In this document: one piece after another, positions 58,523-64,000 of the stretch
Numbering within the stretch: the first letter of the stretch is position 1
Layout of the letters: every line of letters begins with the position of its first letter
Source of the DNA: Asterella californica
Taxonomy: Eukaryota > Streptophyta > Marchantiopsida > Marchantiales > Aytoniaceae
NCBI GenBank assembly: GCA_036924285.1
Contig: JAYKYS010000002.1
Location: forward strand, 36,998,501-37,062,500
Direction: 5' to 3'
Length of the DNA stretch: 64,000 nt
Translations under genes and position numbers: made by a program
Notes under the pieces: model-generated
Database searches by the model: none
Told to the model about the DNA's origin: nothing
The model's input: only the letters and a program-made list of their open reading frames with translations

Positions 58523-59062
58523 AATACTGGATGAAGAGGTGTTTGGACAGACTAGATTGGAAGACGAAGATGAAATCCCTGCAGCGAAGGAGCTTGGACT
58601 CGCAAACTTTGCAAGTTCTCAGTTTGGATTACTTAAAGCCGCTGAATTTTCCTTCGTTAGAGTTTGTGCGTGTCGTGCAGTTATCAATCTCACTATGAAG
58701 CTAACATTCTGTCCAGGAGATTGTTGATGATGATGTCCATCGAACTGATATGAGACTCCATATAGATAACCGACTCGCATGGTGTTTTGGTGGGTGTCTG
58801 TTGGAGCAAGATGTGAAATCGACCCTGTTCATTTCTCGACATCGTTAGTTTTGCAGGATAGGTTTATGGACCCCTGTTCATTTCTCGACAACGTTTGTTT
58901 TGCAGGATAGGTTTATGATTCTCCAGCTTCCTTGTGCACTGCCTGCCGGTGGACATGTTACCAGAAGTAGCGAAGGACGAAGGTACTGACGGTTGTTGGT
59001 AGAGACAGCTACCTGAGGGCTTCCTTGGCAAAAGGATGCTGGTTTTCAACTACAGCTTGGAC
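58523..59062 (+). pseudogene. RNA polymerase III subunit RPC4 (C53)-like fragment, broken
   Basis: One piece after a TAG acceptor (58,523 on) reads ILDEEVFGQTRLEDEDEIPA followed by AKELGLANF, resembling the plant RPC4 segment with an N/D-E-E-x-F-G core and an A-x-ELGL box. A second piece starting at 58,906 after a CAG acceptor reads DRFMILQLPCALP, like the conserved L-F-x-L-Q-L-P-x-x-L-P of the family, and later LPEGFLGKRMLVF, like LPxGFMGKMLVYKSG. A frameshift and one TAG separate them. The final conserved block of RPC4 was not found. In the living gene this subunit works with C37 in Pol III termination and reinitiation. The assignment rests on recalled motifs. Confidence 0.45.
58823..58917. 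repeat. 49-bp tandem duplication spanning a splice acceptor
   Basis: CCCTGTTCATTTCTCGACA... to GCAGGATAGGTTTATG occurs twice with a 49-bp period and few differences. Each copy includes the TTTTGCAG|GATAGGTTTATG acceptor of the RPC4-like exon. Confidence 0.9.
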
Positions 59063-60111
59063 GTATGTTCTCATTCCACCTCCACATCTGCTTTCATTGT
59101 TTCTCTACCATTTGCCTCAGTGACGTAGGTCTACTACTGTCGATGAGACGTTGCGATGATATGGAGGTAGGTGGTTTTGGTTCACCCAGCAAATCTCATC
59201 TAAACTGAAATGAGTCTAGGCAAAGTTAAGGGCTCTAGAGAGATGTGATACTGTAATGACAGTCCAGATAACTTCATTATCCTTGCGAGGTAAGTTGTCA
59301 TTTCACGCATGAATACATCATTCACTTCGTGGTAACAGCTCTCATGATTTTCAAACGGATCGTTCTTGACTATAGTCTATAGAAGACCTTTTCGCTTTTC
59401 GTAGTTTAGAATTAAAAGTTTGACATTCTTCTTAATGAGAAGTCTGGCGTGACGGAGGCAAGTCCTTGGAAAATGAACAATCTCAGTAGTTTGTGACGAT
59501 AAATCACCCGATGTTCTCATTTGCATGGATCTTGTCATTTTTGCTGTTGGAGTTTCTTTAAAGTCTCAGATTTTCCGTATTTTCTTTTTGTTTCAGTTTA
59601 TCATTCCTTTTCTGGAAAAAATCAACCCGACCCAATCGTAGAATGAATTAAACTTAAGAATAATAAATATTCATAATGATCGGGTCTTCTTTTGTCTAGA
59701 ATAATTTATAAACAAAAGAGAATTGTTATGGACAAAAGGTTTAAATGTCAAATCAAAAGGAATATTGTTGTTGGGTTTACCTCGTAGCATTCTGTTAAGA
59801 TCGCGTTAAACAATCTCAACAAAGTACTACGAGGTAAACCCGATATTCTACGCTGACCAAGGTAAGTAAATAACGTATACTGTATAGAATATTCACCCGG
59901 GTCACGAATCTTTCCACATTCGGAATTTGGTCGACCTTGGCTTCAAAATGTTCACAGGACGAAATTGGAGCACTGGCTGCATCCAAGAGCCCGGAGGTGC
60001 TTGAGATTCTGTTCTAGTTGGTGATCGGCAAGTGAGACTCGCCCATATTTCAAATTGAGGGCGATCCGTCGGCTAACTTTTTCGATTCGGAGATTCGGAG
60101 ATTGTTTGGTT
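59063..60111. other. No firm gene; includes an inverted repeat
   Basis: GGGTTTACCTCGTAG (59,773-59,787) is mirrored exactly at 59,827-59,841 with a 39-base loop. The right end is the likely promoter and leader of COX17. Confidence 0.5.
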
Positions 60112-60387
60112 ATGGTTGCAGTGGGAAACATGAGGGAGGTAACAAGCGCATCTGCTACGAGTCTCAGCACTTCCACAGCGACGGAAAGTGATTTAAGAAG
60201 CTCCGACGGTGCCGATGCCACTGCTGTTCCTGCTCCGAAGAAGAAAATTTGTTGTGCTTGCCCTTCTACCAAGAAGCTACGAGACGAGTGTATGGTTATG
60301 CACGGAGAAGATGCTTGCACCAAGTGGATCAACGCTCACAAAGAGTGCTTACGATCTGAGGGATTTAAGGTACGGTTGGCTTTGTAG
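60112..60387 (+). CDS. COX17: Cytochrome c oxidase copper chaperone COX17
   Basis: The protein carries copper(I) in the mitochondrial intermembrane space to SCO1 and COX11 for cytochrome c oxidase assembly. The frame gives 91 residues. Residues 43-86 carry the complete family core: [18 protein letters not shown], then [16 protein letters not shown] and LRSEGF. The copper-binding Cys pair is C47-C48, and the twin CX9C motif is C50/C60 and C69/C79. The N-terminal 40 residues are Ser/Thr/Ala-rich and variable, as in plant COX17, though longer than in Arabidopsis (recalled as about 74 residues in total); a second ATG at 60,130 would shorten it by six. Plant COX17 usually ends EGFxV. Here EGFKV is followed by RLAL and a stop, and AAG|GTACGG at that point could be a splice donor, so the last residues are uncertain. 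Confidence 0.92.
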   Translation: MVAVGNMREVTSASATSLSTSTATESDLRSSDGADATAVPAPKKKICCACPSTKKLRDECMVMHGEDACTKWINAHKECLRSEGFKVRLAL

Positions 60388-63300
60388 ACGAGTAATTTAG
60401 CTCGATTCTCTCTAACTCTCACATACGCCGCAATAAGCTTGCGTCTTTGATCACTGGATTGATAAACTACGGTAGGTCTCGCTTCGTGCTAGATTGCAAT
60501 TTCAGACGCCAAGAAACTGAATTTCTAAGTCTGGCTGGACATTATGAGCAGCTCAGTTAACGAAATTAGTTTTGCAGCAGTGAATCAGAAACTGATGGCA
60601 GGTCATATCGCAAACCAGAATCTTCTTAAGTGCGAGTGCTATCTTTACAGGAAATGCAAAGGCCTGGGTGAAAGTACTAGAAAGATTTGAAGAGGTTCCC
60701 GATATAATGTGTCCAGAATAGGTCTCCACCTTAATAGCTCATAGATTGTTGACCTGCTCAGATTTGAAGAGGAGTTTATTTGTAGAAGCTCCTGTAGAAA
60801 TTCGCAACACCGCTACCGTAGGATAGCAGGACACTAGTAAGCGATAATATGTTTCAGGTTACTGAAGTCGAACGTCATAGTCTACGCAGTCTTCGGCAGA
60901 TTGTCGCATAGAATTAAACTATCGATCCATATGAACACATGAGCGGCAGCACTCACCTGTTTCGAACTCAATAACCGTCACACCTATAATTCACTTGAGG
61001 GTGGTATTAGGTATTACAGCATAGGTAACCTCGTTATATCGTAAGAGGAGTGTTTCCTCTCCTTTAGTTTAAGGACCTCGACTGGTGTCGCGAGGGTTGT
61101 TTGGTCCAACGCGGGACGGTTTTTATTCGCTGCGGTTCCTGAGACTTAAACATAGTGGAAAGAACATCTGTGCGGTCGTTGAATTTCCTTACCAATGTTC
61201 AGCCAGTAGACAGTTGCTTCTTATTACCGAATGGAGCATCTTTACCGCCCTGATCTGTGAAGTATGGTGGACAGATCGTCGGAAACTAGCTCGCTATTCT
61301 GATGGTTATGGGAAGGTCGTTGTTGTTTTCAGATTGTCGATAGCGGTTTGCTTTTGCTTATGCAGTCTAAATTCATGAAACTTGTAGGACCCCTTGCTGA
61401 ACGCAAAAGCTTAGTATTTCTTTCTAGTCAGGAGAGCAGAGAAAATGCGACTTATGATTTAGCTTGTCTAAGGAGATCCTTGAACTTCACAAATTTCAGC
61501 TTCAAGTTTTATGATCTGCAGTGTCAGCGGAACGGAAGTCATTTCCAGTGATATTTTTCTGACCTTCGTGCAGGTGTGACTCAATGGTGGAATATTGAAG
61601 CATGGGAGGCTTAGTAGAAAATTCCCTTTAGTGACGCCTCCGGCTGAAGAACAAACACATAGAACTTGCGCTTGCTGTTAGTAATCGCATTCTTGGACAG
61701 AGCTCTAAAATCGACTTCGGACTGTTGGATTTGGCCACGGGAATTAGAGAGATGTTTGATCACAGATGTTCTTTTCTTACTCTAGAAAAGAGGTTATTAG
61801 ACTAGAAACCTGAGCACAGCTGAAGGTACGATACAAGATTTCATACCGCCAAGGTCTTTCTAGCGCACGTACACCTAGCTTTGTTATCACCGGTGTATGT
61901 TCTAATTCTACACATTGAAAAGTGCGAAGTTCGAACACCCTTACTGGTTGAAACCCCTTTTGCCGGAGGTTGATCTTCGCTTCCATTATATGTATGTACT
62001 TCCGTGTTCACCCTAATCTGCGTCGTTAGTGACGATTTGGCGGAGCGTGACGTAATCAATTCTTGTAGGACTACATTCCATTTACATTTACTATTCCATT
62101 TACAAGGCAAGATTCAAGGACGTGCTCTTCAGGTGGCTACGGGGACCGGGAATGAATCTGAAGAGGCTGGCTCGCTTTTGTTTCGTGTTTACCACGGGGA
62201 GATTTAGCGGCGACATAGTTGTGTCGCTCAGTCTTGGTGCACTTCGTCAAACTTTTCTGCTTGAGGGCCTGGTTGCTGGGGACTACAAGCTTCTCGCAGA
62301 ACGGTGAAAGGAAAAACCCTCAAACATTCCGTGAAGCAGTCATCGACTACGAAGCTCGACAGGGGACATTTAAAATCACAATGCCAGTATATGAAGTCCG
62401 ACGGACTCCAGTCTTGGCCTCTCCGAATCCGAAACTTTTAATCCTCGCTCGATCCGAGAAGATCCCATATGAATTGTTATACTTTGAGGTTCGAACGCTC
62501 GACGTGCTTTACCTTTTGAACATCTTTCTCTGTACTACGGGTTGCAATGACCTTTGACGAGGAGCAATGGTCCGAGTCTGACTAGGTCAGACAATTTGTC
62601 GACAGTTTTGTTGTGGATGATCGAAGGGAGTAGAAGCTGAACTAATTTTCGTTGATTGTGTCGAATCTTGTTCCAGTCAATTATAAACACTATCTAAGTG
62701 AGGATAGATAAATCTGAATACACATAAACTATCGTTACAAACACTGTCAACGTTTAACACTAAGTGTGTACTCCGATTTAGTGTAACGTTCCAAATCGTT
62801 GATTACACAAGCATCATCACTGTTCAACTCCAGAGTTGAGTTTATGTAGTAGGATCTAGGTTTAAAGGGTTAAAGACTTCCTTCGGATATTCAACTCTTA
62901 ATTCCTGAAATACATAACAAGTTTAAGCTCACTACTGTCATATGACTGCAAGAAACAGTCTACGAACAGTCCATTTGGACCTTGAGTGTTACCATATGCA
63001 AATGCGTCCATTATATTAATGTGAATATGTGTTTTATAAATTATAAATTATTTATAAATTATATATTCATTGAATAAAAAATACATTCACTAGAAAATAC
63101 TATTGTAATTAGTGTCTTAAAAAACTGAAATAATATTCTAAATATTAATTAAATTATTAGATTATGTTTATGCCAGTGAGACAAGTAACTTGAGAGAAGT
63201 CGTAGATAGAAGTGATTGTATCGTGCACACATGACAAATGCAGTTCTTGACTTTCTGACATTTTCATAGTTGTGAGTTTCCTATTCTTTCACACAGAAAT

Positions 63301-63479
63301 ACGTTTTCGTGTCATGGATCGTTAATGAGTGAAAGAGAGGTGGAGAGACAAATTTTCTCAACTTGCTCAAAATGTGAATATGAGGATATCATTGTGTATA
63401 GCAACATTGGTTTTTTAATCGTCACAAGAACAGACTCATATTAAGGAAGTTATGAAGGTCAAAAGTTTGAAGATTTAGA
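60388..63479. other. Unassigned open stretches, no firm gene
   Basis: Several plus-strand pieces look protein-like but are unrecognised. They are 61,085-61,320 (LFGPTRDGFYSLRFLRLKH), 61,361-61,550 after a GCAG acceptor (KFMKLVGPLAERKSLVFLSS), about 62,110-62,307 (KDVLFRWLRGPGMNLKRLAR) and 62,300-62,557 (FREAVIDYEARQGTFKI, VYEVRRTPVLASPNPKL). They lie on the same strand as the broken genes to the left and may be exons of a decayed or highly diverged gene. From about 62,700 the DNA becomes AT-rich without coding signal. Confidence 0.3.
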
Positions 63480-63710
63480 TGCTGACGGATGTTGACGTGG
63501 TATCCGAGTATTGATGTGGCAAGTGTTGATATGGCACCAAAAATCTGAAGTGTAAAAAGACTGATGTGGAAATTTCTATGACATGGCATTTTTTGATGAT
63601 GTGGTGACTGGTGACTTGGTTTGCTGAGGTGGCTTTTTGGTGCTGATATGACGACGGATTAGTGACATGGTGAGGCAGTGATGATTTGGCAACGTGTATG
63701 GTTGCCACAT
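63480..63710. repeat. Degenerate TGAYRTGGC repeat tract
   Basis: Variants of TGAYRTGGCA occur every 10-25 bases, for example TTGACGTGGTA, TTGATGTGGCA, TTGATATGGCA, ATGACATGGCA, CTGAGGTGGC and GTGACATGGT. The spacing is irregular, so it is a degenerate array rather than a clean satellite. Some units resemble the TGACGTGG core bound by plant bZIP factors. Confidence 0.7.
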
Positions 63711-64000
63711 GATATTGTGAGAGGCGACAAGTGGATGACATGCAAGTAGCTTAATGAGATATAAAAGTTGATATTTCTGCTTTGTTACGGACATTCTTCG
63801 AGTCTAGACTCGTTGGACTATCAAAATGCACGGCGAACTTCTTGGAGCACTTAGTCACAATTTGATCTCAAAAATCAATTCTGAAATCGAAGTTGATCAA
63901 AAATATGTTTGAAACTTTGATTTTGAAATCGAAGTTACACTAGGGTTGAATAGAGCCGTAATTTCAATACTGGAGTATAAGATATTTATGTTTTTGGTGT
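63711..64000. other. No recognisable gene
   Basis: This end of the window carries short inverted phrases (TTGATCTCAAAAATCAATTC, CTTTGATTTTGAAATCGAAG) but no gene. Confidence 0.4.

Overview
The window looks like nuclear DNA of a land plant, most likely a bryophyte (moss or liverwort). Genes are spread thinly among decayed LTR retrotransposons. Real genes have many short GT-AG introns. The recognisable proteins (M1 aminopeptidase of the plant APM1 type, SRC2-like C2 protein, plant-type protein phosphatase inhibitor 2, COX17, a large eukaryotic serine beta-lactamase-like protein) are eukaryotic and mostly plant-like. The species assignment is inference; no sequence search was possible.

Layout. 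1.0-1.7 kb: decayed Rep/HUH endonuclease fragment. 1.7-4.6 kb (minus): nearly continuous gag-protease of a Ty3/Gypsy element (family A). 7.3-10.7 kb (plus): decayed chromovirus pol (family B) split inside its integrase by a 1-kb LTR, with a second LTR copy at 11.4-12.2 kb. 13.3-14.2 kb: 460-bp tandem duplication. 16.1-16.9 kb: intact single-exon C2 gene. 18.5-18.7 kb: tRNA-like SINE candidate. 20.1-21.6 kb (minus): more family A and B fragments. 21.7-23.6 kb: imperfect inverted repeat with arms near 0.5 kb. 26.9-38.3 kb: complete 19-exon M1 aminopeptidase, with a 3-kb intron containing an LTR-like pair and a reverse transcriptase/RNase H remnant. 39.1-39.7 kb (minus): protein phosphatase 1 inhibitor 2, convergent with the aminopeptidase. 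41.3-49.1 kb: AT-rich, gene-poor DNA with repeats and hairpins. 50.1-53.5 kb: four-exon beta-lactamase-like gene whose catalytic Ser and Tyr positions are changed. 55.9-56.1 kb: Copia LTR with primer-binding site. 56.3-59.1 kb: broken fragments of a lipase-like gene, an unknown gene and an RNA polymerase III RPC4-like gene. 60.1-60.4 kb: COX17. 60.4-64 kb: no firm genes, unassigned open stretches and a degenerate TGAYRTGGC repeat tract.

The intact genes are unrelated housekeeping genes (proteolysis, PP1 control, cytochrome oxidase copper delivery, membrane C2 signalling) and do not form a pathway. The less ordinary material is the Rep-like remnant, the apparently inactive beta-lactamase fold, the long inverted repeat, a likely GC-AG intron in the aminopeptidase, the many near-perfect snap-back palindromes, and the cluster of broken gene fragments at 56-59 kb.
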